From Desulfobacteraceae bacterium (lineage in GTDB: Bacteria > Desulfobacterota > Desulfobulbia > Desulfobulbales > Desulfobulbaceae): 16,719 bases of DNA. The DNA is taken from NCBI GenBank assembly GCA_022837185.1, contig JALHJD010000034.1, forward strand, positions 1-16,719. Reading direction: 5' to 3'. The first letter of the stretch is position 1, and each line of letters starts with the position of its first letter. The position numbers and the translations under genes were made by a program. Under the pieces are notes generated by a model. The model saw only the letters and a list, made by a program, of their open reading frames with translations. It was not told the DNA's origin and made no database searches. This document shows, in pieces, positions 1 through 6,502 of the stretch.

Positions 1-428
1 GCCTCCTGGGCCTCATCAAGGGTTGACGCATTGTCCCAGCAGGCGCAGCTGTAGATCAGCCGCCTGTCGAGCATGGCTGCATAGAGGCCGTTGCCGATAT
101 CGTAATGGCGACGGCCGATTTGAAAGGCCCGGGACGGTTTCTGGAGATTGAACAGAACGGAGCGCAGCAGACAGAAATATTCGGTCCCTTTTTTGACGGA
201 GGAATCAAGCCCGGCCCGCAGAATACGGAAAAAGAACTGGTCGAGCTCCGGACAATCCCACCAGCCGTCCATGTAGGATTCCCCGAGGCCGAGTGACGCC
301 CGGCAGAGCACTTCGGGGTAAAAGTCGTCGTTGTGGACCCGGATGTCCCAGGGGCGGGGGCCGTCGACCCGGACATCAGCCAGGGCCAGCAGTTCCTCAG
401 CTTTTTGGCGGAATGTATCTCGTGACAT
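1..428 (-). CDS. cfa: Cyclopropane-fatty-acyl-phospholipid synthase, N-terminal part (cut by window edge)
   Basis: SAM-dependent enzyme that adds a methylene bridge to cis double bonds of membrane phospholipid acyl chains; it works at the inner face of the membrane. About 142 residues are visible. They follow E. coli Cfa closely from memory: DIRVHNDDFYPEVL (28-41), SLGLGESYMDGWWDC (45-59), a LFNLQ segment near 92-96, HYDIGNGLY (108-116) and YSCACW (126-131). The Cys in the last motif (C128) matches the E. coli active-site Cys139 region. The ATG at 428 is supported because an in-frame TGA lies two codons upstream; no clear Shine-Dalgarno is visible. The SAM-binding domain and C-terminus lie beyond the left edge. 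It is divergent from the hydrogenase operon, with a 339-bp spacer between them. Confidence 0.93.
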   Translation of the reverse strand, partial: MSRDTFRQKAEELLALADVRVDGPRPWDIRVHNDDFYPEVLCRASLGLGESYMDGWWDCPELDQFFFRILRAGLDSSVKKGTEYFCLLRSVLFNLQKPSRAFQIGRRHYDIGNGLYAAMLDRRLIYSCACWDNASTLDEAQE

Positions 429-767
429 TGTTCAAAAACCCGCTGGCATGCACGATACATTTACGCTGGCGATGAAGAGCATCCCGCCAAAAGGGGCGCG
501 GAGGGAAGGCAAAGGCAATTCAGGACGTTACTGAACTGATCCTTCGGCGCAGCCACCTTTTGCGGGGCCGGCAATTGTTGCAACTACTATTAATATATTG
601 ATTGGGGCCAAAAAAATCAAGCGACCCATCGCGGCACGGGTGGTCGCGCCAGTTTCCCATGTACCGGGCGGCTGGAAAGGCATCTGGAAAAGAAAATCAA
701 TTCCATTTGACCGGTGCCCCCTTTGTTCCTATATAATGAAAGGAGAAGGACAACAGGGACGGAATCC
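429..767. other. Divergent intergenic region between cfa and hydB
   Basis: 339 bp with no convincing gene on either strand. It holds the hyd promoter (707-735) and an AT-rich block around 583-618 that contrasts with the GC-rich surroundings and could be a promoter-proximal or regulator-binding region. A short inverted repeat TTCAG-N7-CTGAA lies near 519-535. I saw no clear FNR, CRP or HcpR box, and no riboswitch or tRNA. Confidence 0.6.
707..735 (+). promoter_or_regulatory. Candidate sigma-70 promoter of hydBGDA
   Basis: TTGACC at 707-712 (-35-like) is followed after 17 bp by TATATA at 730-735. A TATAAT at 732-737 gives 19-bp spacing instead. It lies about 30 bp before the hydB start and points into the operon. 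The motif match is good; activity is inferred. Confidence 0.6.
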
Positions 768-1817
768 ATGCTTTTCAAGGTCTTGCCAAAAAACCGATTG
801 CAGGCGCTGTTCGACGCCCTTTCCAGCCGCCGCATCATCGGTCCTGTCGAAAAGGCCAGGCGGCCCGACGGCGAAGTGCTGTACGGTTTTGACGCCATCT
901 GCCGGTTTGAGGACCTGCGGCTCGACTATACGACCACGACCCATTCGCCCAAGAAGTTTTTTCTCCCCCATCGGGAGGTGCTGGCCACGTTCAGCCTGAG
1001 CGGCACGACCTGGGAGAAAAAGGTCGATTACAATGCCTACCTGCCCATTGCCTTTTTCGGCATGCACGCCTGCGACATCAACGCCCTGAACAAGCTCGAC
1101 AAGGTCATGATCGACAGCAGCTACCCTAATCCATATTATGCGGCCAAGCGCCGCAGCACCTTCATCATCGGCATAGACTGCGTCCCGCAGCCGCAATGTT
1201 TCTGCCGCTCCATGGGCGCCGATACGGTCCTGCACGGCTTTGACATGTTTCTCACCGATATCGGCGGGGACTATTTTGTCGAAGTGCAGAGCGCCGAGGC
1301 GTACGAACTGCTCAAGGGCGTCGGTACCAGGGACCCTTCTTCCCAGGACCACGCCTTGTTCATGAAGAAGGGGGACATGAAAAAGGCCCGCTTTTCCTGT
1401 CAGGTCGATGCCACCGATCTGACCAAGATCCTGGACATGGAGTTTCAGGCCGACGTCTGGCTGGAATGGGGGAAAAAATGTCTGTCCTGCGGGACCTGCG
1501 CCAATGTCTGTCCCACCTGCTATTGCTACGGCGTGCAGGAACACGTTGATCTTGATCTGCGCGGCGCCGTCAAGGAGATGCACCTCTATTCCTGCAACCT
1601 GATCGATTTTGCCGAGGTGGCCGGGGGGCACAACTTCAGGCCGGAGAGCCATACCCGGCTCAAGTACCGGTTTTATCACAAGCACCGCGGCTTCGTGGAA
1701 GCGTTCGAGGCCCCGCTGTGCGTCGGCTGCGGCCGCTGCGGGACCGCCTGCCTTGCCGGGATCACCGTCCCTGAAGTGATCGCCAGCGTCAGAAGGGAGG
1801 CCCAGGGAGATGCATAG
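768..1817 (+). CDS. hydB: Group 3b [NiFe] hydrogenase/sulfhydrogenase beta subunit (iron-sulfur)
   Basis: Electron-transfer subunit of the cytoplasmic HydBGDA complex, passing electrons between the hydrogenase module and the NAD(P)H-oxidising subunit. 349 residues from the ATG at 768. Two [4Fe-4S] sites sit near the C-terminus: C238, C241, C244 and C248 (CLSCGTCANVCPTC) and C318, C321, C324 and C328 (CVGCGRCGTAC). Extra cysteines occur at 138-146. A GTG at 714 is in frame upstream but lies between the -35 and -10 elements of the promoter, so ATG 768 is preferred; its Shine-Dalgarno (AGGGACGGA) is only moderate. First gene of the operon; its stop overlaps the hydG start by 8 bp, suggesting translational coupling. 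Related anaerobic sulfite reductase A-type subunits share the fold, but the neighbours make hydrogenase clear. Confidence 0.93.
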   Translation: MLFKVLPKNRLQALFDALSSRRIIGPVEKARRPDGEVLYGFDAICRFEDLRLDYTTTTHSPKKFFLPHREVLATFSLSGTTWEKKVDYNAYLPIAFFGMHACDINALNKLDKVMIDSSYPNPYYAAKRRSTFIIGIDCVPQPQCFCRSMGADTVLHGFDMFLTDIGGDYFVEVQSAEAYELLKGVGTRDPSSQDHALFMKKGDMKKARFSCQVDATDLTKILDMEFQADVWLEWGKKCLSCGTCANVCPTCYCYGVQEHVDLDLRGAVKEMHLYSCNLIDFAEVAGGHNFRPESHTRLKYRFYHKHRGFVEAFEAPLCVGCGRCGTACLAGITVPEVIASVRREAQGDA

Positions 1818-2709
1818 ACCGTTCACCCCGCCGCCCATGCACGGCGGCAGGGAGCTGCGGCCGGAAGAAGATCCGGCCGCCTTTGAGTACAGTTACCTGG
1901 CCGAGATCACCAATATCTATCCGTTGACAAGCACGGAAAAACTGTACCAGATTCAACTCTGTGATTCCCGCCTGCGCCGTTCCTTCACGTTCAGGCCCGG
2001 GCAGTTTGTCATGCTCGAACTTCCGGGGATCGGCGAAGCTCCCTTTTCCATTTCCTCCAGCCCCCTGCGGCACGGGGACATCGAACTGTGCATCCGGGCG
2101 GTGGGCAACCTGACCGGGTTCCTGGACCGGGTCAAAAGGGGGACCCGGGTAGGCATCAGCGGCCCCTTCGGCACCTGGTTTCCGGTGGAGGAAATGCAGG
2201 GCAGCGATATGTACTTCATCGCCGGCGGCTTGGGCATCGTGCCCCTCCGCTCCCCCCTGTGCTCCATCCTCGAGAGCCGGAGCAGGTACGGAGAGGTGAA
2301 TCTCATCTACGGGGCCAATACCCCGCAGAAACTGCTGTTCACCTATCAGTACGACGCCTGGCGCCGTTTCGACATCGATCTGCAGATTACGGTGGATGAA
2401 CCGGATGCCGGCTGGGACGGTCATGTCGGTCTTATCACCGCCATCCTGGAGAAGAAGCTGGAGGGCGGCAGGTCGCTGGCCAGCAACGCCTACGCCGTCG
2501 TCTGCGGCCCGCCGGTGATGTTCAGGTATGTCTGCGACATTCTGACCGAGGCCGGGCTGCCCATGCAGCGGATGTTCGTCTCCCTGGAGCGGCGGATGCA
2601 CTGCGGCCGGGGCAAGTGCTGCCGCTGCAATATCGGCTCGACCTACACCTGCCTGAAGGGGCCGGTTTTCGACTACTGGTCGGTGATGAACCTGAAAGAG
2701 GCAATTTGA
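1810..2709 (+). CDS. hydG: Group 3b [NiFe] hydrogenase gamma subunit, FAD/NAD(P)-binding
   Basis: Flavoprotein that exchanges electrons with NAD(P)H for the HydBGDA hydrogenase. 299 residues. An N-terminal ferredoxin-NADP-reductase-type FAD domain contains RPGQFVMLEL (62-71) and APFSISSSP (77-85). A nucleotide-binding domain follows, with YFIAGGLGIVPLRS (135-148) and VVCGPPVMF (230-238). A C-terminal [2Fe-2S] motif has C265, C270, C273 and C281, with an extra C271. The ATG at 1810 overlaps the end of hydB (ATG inside its last codons). The 20 or so residues before the first beta strand look poorly conserved. The fold is shared with dihydroorotate dehydrogenase PyrK and sulfite reductase B, but position between hydB and hydD decides the assignment. 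Confidence 0.94.
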   Translation: MHRPFTPPPMHGGRELRPEEDPAAFEYSYLAEITNIYPLTSTEKLYQIQLCDSRLRRSFTFRPGQFVMLELPGIGEAPFSISSSPLRHGDIELCIRAVGNLTGFLDRVKRGTRVGISGPFGTWFPVEEMQGSDMYFIAGGLGIVPLRSPLCSILESRSRYGEVNLIYGANTPQKLLFTYQYDAWRRFDIDLQITVDEPDAGWDGHVGLITAILEKKLEGGRSLASNAYAVVCGPPVMFRYVCDILTEAGLPMQRMFVSLERRMHCGRGKCCRCNIGSTYTCLKGPVFDYWSVMNLKEAI

Positions 2710-2710
2710 C

Positions 2711-3526
2711 ATGACCGGTGAGCGAAATTATCTGGGGGTGCCTGCTCCCCGGCCGAAAGCGGCATTTTTCGAGCTTTCCTCCTGCGAAGGGTGCCAGCTG
2801 CAGCTGTTCAACAACGAGGCCACCCTCACGGAGTTTCTGTCCCTGCTTGAAATTGTCCGCTTCCGGGAGGTGATGACGGGCGGGAGCGATGAGTACGCAA
2901 TCGCCTTTGTCGAGGGCAGCGTGACCCGGTCCGATGAGATTGAGCGGCTGCGCGCCATCCGCGGCAACGCCGAGGTGCTCGTCGCCCTGGGCAGCTGTGC
3001 TTGCTTCGGGGGCGTCAACCAGTTGAAGAACCGCTTCAGTGACCCCCGGTTTGCGGCCAGGGCCGTGTACGGCGATTTTCCGATCACGACCATGGCGGCG
3101 CACCCCCTGGAGGACTTTGTCGCCGTCGACCTCAGAATTTACGGCTGTCCCGTCAAAAAGGAGGAGGTGGAGCGGATCGTCACCGACCTGGTGGTCGGCA
3201 AGAAGGTCGTGCACCCGAAGTACCCCGTCTGCATGGAGTGCAAGGCCAACGAGAATATCTGCCTCTATGACCTGGGGGAGCCCTGCCTGGGACCGATCAC
3301 CCGGGCCGGCTGCGACGCCTGGTGCCCCAACAACCGCTTTGGCTGCTGGGGCTGTCGGGGTCCGGCGGAAGGAGCAAATATCGCCCAATTGGAAGAGATC
3401 ATGAAAGCCCGCGGATTCACGGCGGAAGTCATCCTCGACCGCCTGGAGTGCTTCGGCGGTTTTCGCGATGCTGCCGACGAGCTGCGGAAAAAAACGGACG
3501 AACAGGAACGGTCACCGGGAACATGA
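2711..3526 (+). CDS. hydD: Group 3b [NiFe] hydrogenase small (delta) subunit
   Basis: Small subunit that carries the Fe-S chain from the [NiFe] site. 271 residues with no Tat signal, consistent with a cytoplasmic enzyme. The proximal cluster ligands are visible: C25 and C28 (SSCEGCQ), C96 (LGSCACFGG, with C98 as an alternative) and C146 (YGCPV). Two more cluster sets follow: C174, C177, C184, C192 and C201, C205, C212, C215. This is the full three-cluster set expected for group 3 small subunits. The ATG at 2711 is one base after the hydG stop, and the TGA overlaps the hydA start as ATGA, indicating tight coupling. Length and cysteine spacing are normal for the family. Confidence 0.94.
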   Translation: MTGERNYLGVPAPRPKAAFFELSSCEGCQLQLFNNEATLTEFLSLLEIVRFREVMTGGSDEYAIAFVEGSVTRSDEIERLRAIRGNAEVLVALGSCACFGGVNQLKNRFSDPRFAARAVYGDFPITTMAAHPLEDFVAVDLRIYGCPVKKEEVERIVTDLVVGKKVVHPKYPVCMECKANENICLYDLGEPCLGPITRAGCDAWCPNNRFGCWGCRGPAEGANIAQLEEIMKARGFTAEVILDRLECFGGFRDAADELRKKTDEQERSPGT

Positions 3527-4797
3527 ACATTTCCTGCGATATCAATCTGCGCCACCTGACCAGGGTCGAGGGCCACGGCAACATCAGGATCAGGATCGAG
3601 TCCGGCATCGTGCGGGAGGCGGCCTGGGAGGTTGTCGAAACACCCCGCTTTTTCGAGGCGATGCTGGTCGGCAAGAAATGGGAGAACGCCCCCTGGATTT
3701 GCGGGAGGATCTGCGGCATCTGCTCCATCGGCCACACCCTGGCCAGCATCCGCGCCGTGGAGCAGGCCTTCGGCATCGAGCCGGACGGGCAGACGAACCG
3801 GCTGCGGCTGCTGCTCAAGCACATGGAAACCCTGCAGAGCCATATCCTCCATCTCTATTTCCTGGTCGCGCCCGATTTTTTCGGCACCGGGAGCGTCCTG
3901 CCCCTGATCGATACCCACCCCGAGGAGGTGCAGCGGGCGGCCCGGCTCAAGCTGCTGGCCAACGATGCCTGCGACCTGATCGGCGGCCGCCGGCTCCATC
4001 CCACCCGCACCGTGGTCGGCGGGTTTACCATGCTGCCCGCCCGGGATGAGCTGCGCCATCTCCGCCATCGCCTGCGGGCGGCGATCACCGACCTGCAGCG
4101 GTCCGGGGAGCTGTTCGCCGGTTTCTCCATCCCGGATTTCCGCCGGGAGACCGAATTTGTCTCCCTGCACGGGGAAACGGAATATCCCTTTATCGGCGGG
4201 GATTTGAAGTCCTCCGACGGCGTCCGCCGGAAAGAATGGGAATACAGGGAGATGTCAAATGAGTACTGCACGCCCCAATCCACCGCCAAATGGGCGCGGC
4301 TCTCCCGTTCTTCCTATGCCGTGGGCGCCCTGGCCAGGGTGAACAACAACTTTTCCCTTCTCCATGAACGGGCGCGGAAGCTTTCGGAACTGCTGCAGCT
4401 TGAGCCGGTCTGCCACAATCCGTTCATGAACAGCGCCGCCCAGCTCGTTGAGTGCATGCACGTGGTGGAAGACGCCCTCCTGCTCATTGACCGGCTGCTG
4501 GCGGAAAAATTCGGCGAGCCGAGACGGGAGGTCCGGCCCGCGGCGGGCAGGGGGGTCGGTGCGGTGGAGGTCCCCCGCGGCCTGCTGTATCACATGTACG
4601 AGTTCGACGAAGAGGGGCGGATCGTCAGGGCCGACTGCGTGATTCCCACTTCGCAGAACCACGCCAACATTCAGCATGACATCGAGGTCCTGGCCAGGGA
4701 GGCGGCGGCCGCCGGCATGGCGGACAGGGACATCGAACGCCTCGCCTCCATGCTGGTCCGGGCCTACGATCCCTGCATATCCTGCTCGGTGCATTGA
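3523..4797 (+). CDS. hydA: Group 3b [NiFe] hydrogenase large (alpha) subunit, without C-terminal extension
   Basis: Catalytic subunit holding the NiFe(CN)2CO site for reversible H2 oxidation and proton reduction; group 3b enzymes can also reduce polysulfide. 424 residues from the ATG at 3523, which overlaps the hydD stop (ATGA); longer in-frame starts would lie inside hydD. N-terminal nickel ligands are in RICGICSIGH (C64, C67), and LTRVEGHGN (12-20) is the usual large-subunit opening. C-terminal ligands are in DPCISCSVH (C418, C421). The protein ends at that histidine. In most [NiFe] hydrogenases a dedicated endopeptidase cuts just after this His or Arg to release a short tail, and here no tail is encoded. 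No maturation genes (hypA-F or the protease) occur in the window. Confidence 0.96.
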   Translation: MNISCDINLRHLTRVEGHGNIRIRIESGIVREAAWEVVETPRFFEAMLVGKKWENAPWICGRICGICSIGHTLASIRAVEQAFGIEPDGQTNRLRLLLKHMETLQSHILHLYFLVAPDFFGTGSVLPLIDTHPEEVQRAARLKLLANDACDLIGGRRLHPTRTVVGGFTMLPARDELRHLRHRLRAAITDLQRSGELFAGFSIPDFRRETEFVSLHGETEYPFIGGDLKSSDGVRRKEWEYREMSNEYCTPQSTAKWARLSRSSYAVGALARVNNNFSLLHERARKLSELLQLEPVCHNPFMNSAAQLVECMHVVEDALLLIDRLLAEKFGEPRREVRPAAGRGVGAVEVPRGLLYHMYEFDEEGRIVRADCVIPTSQNHANIQHDIEVLAREAAAAGMADRDIERLASMLVRAYDPCISCSVH

Positions 4798-4812
4798 GCG
4801 GCCGGCCGCTCA
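4795..4812. terminator. Perfect 18-bp palindrome joining the stop codons of hydA and the convergent small gene
   Basis: The sequence TGAGCGGCCGGCCGCTCA reads the same on both strands. Its first three bases are the hydA TGA and its last three are the TGA of the minus-strand gene. As RNA it folds into 7 bp closing a CCGG loop, on either strand. No T-run follows on either side, so it is not a classical intrinsic terminator; it could still block transcription from both directions or protect 3' ends. Confidence 0.5.
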
Positions 4813-5022
4813 TTGGGCCAGGGCCGCCAGACGGTCGCCGAGGATGAGGATGGACCGTTCGCAGCGGGCCACTCCCCTGGTGTTTCCCTTCTGCTCGTAG
4901 TACATGCAGCTCAGCTCGAGCCGCTGGATGGCATGGCGGATTTCCCGTTGTTGCGCCGCCGGCGGGAGCTGCCCCCATTCTTTGATCATCGCCCTGGCGG
5001 CGTCCTCATTGTCGATTTCCAT
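4810..5022 (-). CDS. Small uncharacterised protein (70 aa)
   Basis: I do not recognise this family. From the ATG at 5022 it encodes 70 residues, apparently soluble and helical, with the central stretch REIRHAIQRLELSCMYYEQK and a later ARCERSILILG. There are two cysteines and no signal peptide or membrane segment. Longer in-frame starts exist upstream (to about 5163) but would run into the alanine dehydrogenase gene, and their residues look unlike protein. The Shine-Dalgarno is weak. It is convergent with hydA, sharing an 18-bp palindrome at the ends, and divergent from ald. Amphipathic helices and the compact position favour a real gene. A non-coding shadow cannot be ruled out. Confidence 0.6.
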   Translation of the reverse strand: MEIDNEDAARAMIKEWGQLPPAAQQREIRHAIQRLELSCMYYEQKGNTRGVARCERSILILGDRLAALAQ

Positions 5023-5051
5023 TGTCGGTCGAACTCGTGTACAGGTATATA
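5022..5051 (+). promoter_or_regulatory. Possible promoter of ald
   Basis: TTGTCG at 5022-5027 and TATATA at 5046-5051 are separated by 18 bp and point toward ald. It overlaps the start codon of the divergent small gene. The match is modest and other AT-rich hexamers lie downstream (around 5082-5094). Confidence 0.3.
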
Positions 5052-5144
5052 TGGAGGATGGTCGGACGGCTCGGTGCGCCGTAATACTTAATGTACCGAA
5101 CAGTCCCGGCCGAGTCAACCGGGAAGAAAGCCGCGAGGAGAAGA

Positions 5145-6299
5145 ATGGAGATCGGTATACCAAAGGAAATAATGAACAGTGAGTTCCGGGTGGGGGTGGT
5201 CCCGGCTGGAGTCAACGCACTGGTCAAGGCGGGCCACAGGGTGCTCGTGCAACAGGGGGCGGGCTCCGGCAGCGGCATCAGTGATGCCGAATTCGCCGCG
5301 GTGGGTGCGGTGCTGGTGCAAAGCGCCCCGGAGGTTTTTGCCCGGGCCGGGATGATCATCAAGGTCAAGGAACCGCTCCCGTCCGAATATGAATACCTGC
5401 GGCCGGGACAGATCCTTTTCACCTACCTCCACCTGGCTCCCAAGCCGGAGCTGACGGAATTCCTGTGCCGCAGGAAGATAAGCGCAATCGGCTATGAAAC
5501 GGTCCAGTTCGCCGACGGCTCATTGCCCCTGCTGGCCCCCATGAGCCAGGTTGCCGGCCGCATGGCCGTTCAGGTGGGGGCCCGCTATCTTGAGAGAACG
5601 AACGGGGGCGCCGGAATACTGCTTGGCGGGGTGCCGGGAGTCGATCCCGGCAGGGTGACAATTCTCGGCCCCGGCGTTGTCGGCATCAACGCCACCCGGG
5701 TGGCCCTGGCCATGGGCGCGCATGTCACCGTGATCGGCCCGAACATGGAACGCCTTGCCCGCCTCGATGAACTGTACGGCGGAAGGATCACCACCCTGGT
5801 TTCCAATGAATACAATATCAGCAGGCAGGTGGCGGATTCCGACCTTGTCGTCGGGGCCGCCTTGATTCCAGGCGGGGCCGCCCCCAAGCTGGTGAGCGGG
5901 GACATGGTTGCCCGAATGCGGCCCGGTTCCGTCATCATCGATGTGGCCATCGACCAGGGGGGGTGCGTGGAGACCTCGCGGGCGACCTCCCATGCCGAGC
6001 CGACTTTCACCGTCGGCGGGGTGATCCATTACGGCGTGGCCAACATGCCGGGGGCGGTGCCGCGGACTTCGACCTTTGCCCTGACCAACGCGACCCTGCC
6101 CTATGCGCTGGAGATTGCCGACAAAGGCCTGGTCCGGGCGCTGCGGGGAAACGCGTCCCTTCGCAAGGGGCTGAACGTATACGACGGTATGATCGTCCAG
6201 CCGAACGTGGCCAGGTCCCAGGGAAAGGAGTGGCGCGATCCCTTCCGGGACGGCGATGCCGGCGGGGAGCAAACCGGCGGAGGGGCGGCGGAGCGATAA
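5145..6299 (+). CDS. ald: Alanine dehydrogenase
   Basis: Cytoplasmic NAD-dependent enzyme interconverting L-alanine and pyruvate plus ammonia. 384 residues from the ATG at 5145, preceded by GAGGAG at 5135-5140; the family start MEIGIPKEI confirms this choice. The known active-site residues fall at the expected places: R15, K75 (IKVKEPLP), H96 (TYLHLA) and an Asp at 269 (family D270). The Rossmann fingerprint ILGPGVVGINA lies at 172-182. The C-terminal signature NMPGAVPRTSTFALTNATLP is intact. Slightly longer than the usual ~370 residues because of a Gly/Glu-rich tail (about 365-384). In this context it may act as a redox valve for NADH produced or consumed by the adjacent hydrogenase, or in ammonia assimilation; that is inference. 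Confidence 0.97.
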   Translation: MEIGIPKEIMNSEFRVGVVPAGVNALVKAGHRVLVQQGAGSGSGISDAEFAAVGAVLVQSAPEVFARAGMIIKVKEPLPSEYEYLRPGQILFTYLHLAPKPELTEFLCRRKISAIGYETVQFADGSLPLLAPMSQVAGRMAVQVGARYLERTNGGAGILLGGVPGVDPGRVTILGPGVVGINATRVALAMGAHVTVIGPNMERLARLDELYGGRITTLVSNEYNISRQVADSDLVVGAALIPGGAAPKLVSGDMVARMRPGSVIIDVAIDQGGCVETSRATSHAEPTFTVGGVIHYGVANMPGAVPRTSTFALTNATLPYALEIADKGLVRALRGNASLRKGLNVYDGMIVQPNVARSQGKEWRDPFRDGDAGGEQTGGGAAER

Positions 6300-6318
6300 A
6301 TATATTGCCACGCTGTGG

Positions 6319-6352
6319 CTATCCTTGTTATCCTGGGCCGGAACAAGGATAG
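6319..6352. repeat. 11-bp perfect inverted repeat after ald
   Basis: CTATCCTTGTT (6319-6329) and AACAAGGATAG (6342-6352) are exact reverse complements around a 12-nt loop. The stem is only moderately GC-rich and no T-run follows, so a classical terminator is unlikely. It may be an operator, an mRNA 3' structure or part of a dispersed repeat. Confidence 0.6.
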
Positions 6353-6396
6353 ATCCCGATGGGTGCGGACTTCGTCAATCCGGCGCAACCAATATC

Positions 6397-6420
6397 ATCG
6401 AAATCGGGATCGAAATCGAA
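6397..6420. repeat. Short hexamer tandem repeat (ATCGAA/ATCGGG)
   Basis: Four consecutive 6-bp units: ATCGAA, ATCGGG, ATCGAA, ATCGAA. The internal ATCGGGAT (6403-6410) is the exact reverse complement of ATCCCGAT at 6353-6360, directly after the larger inverted repeat. This resembles degenerate intergenic hexamer repeats found scattered in some Proteobacteria; copies elsewhere cannot be checked here. Confidence 0.5.
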
Positions 6421-6502
6421 AAACCCTCCCCCCGCACGCAGGTGAACGGACAGACATGTTATTCTTCGCGATCGTCTCCGCAGCGCGGAGTGAGGGGCTG
6501 CC

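Noticed and set aside
598..618. TTGAT...ATCAA as a possible FNR box upstream of hydB
   Set aside because: The half-sites are much further apart than the 4 bp of an FNR site, so the match is probably chance in AT-rich sequence.
729..1838. Long open frame (369 codons) antisense to hydB
   Set aside because: It mirrors hydB codon by codon in GC-rich DNA, has low-complexity Gly/Ala/Val/His content and no family motif, while hydB has clear Fe-S motifs.
1789..2712. Long minus-strand open frame antisense to hydG
   Set aside because: Pro/Ala/Gly/Gln-rich shadow of the real gene with no recognisable motif.
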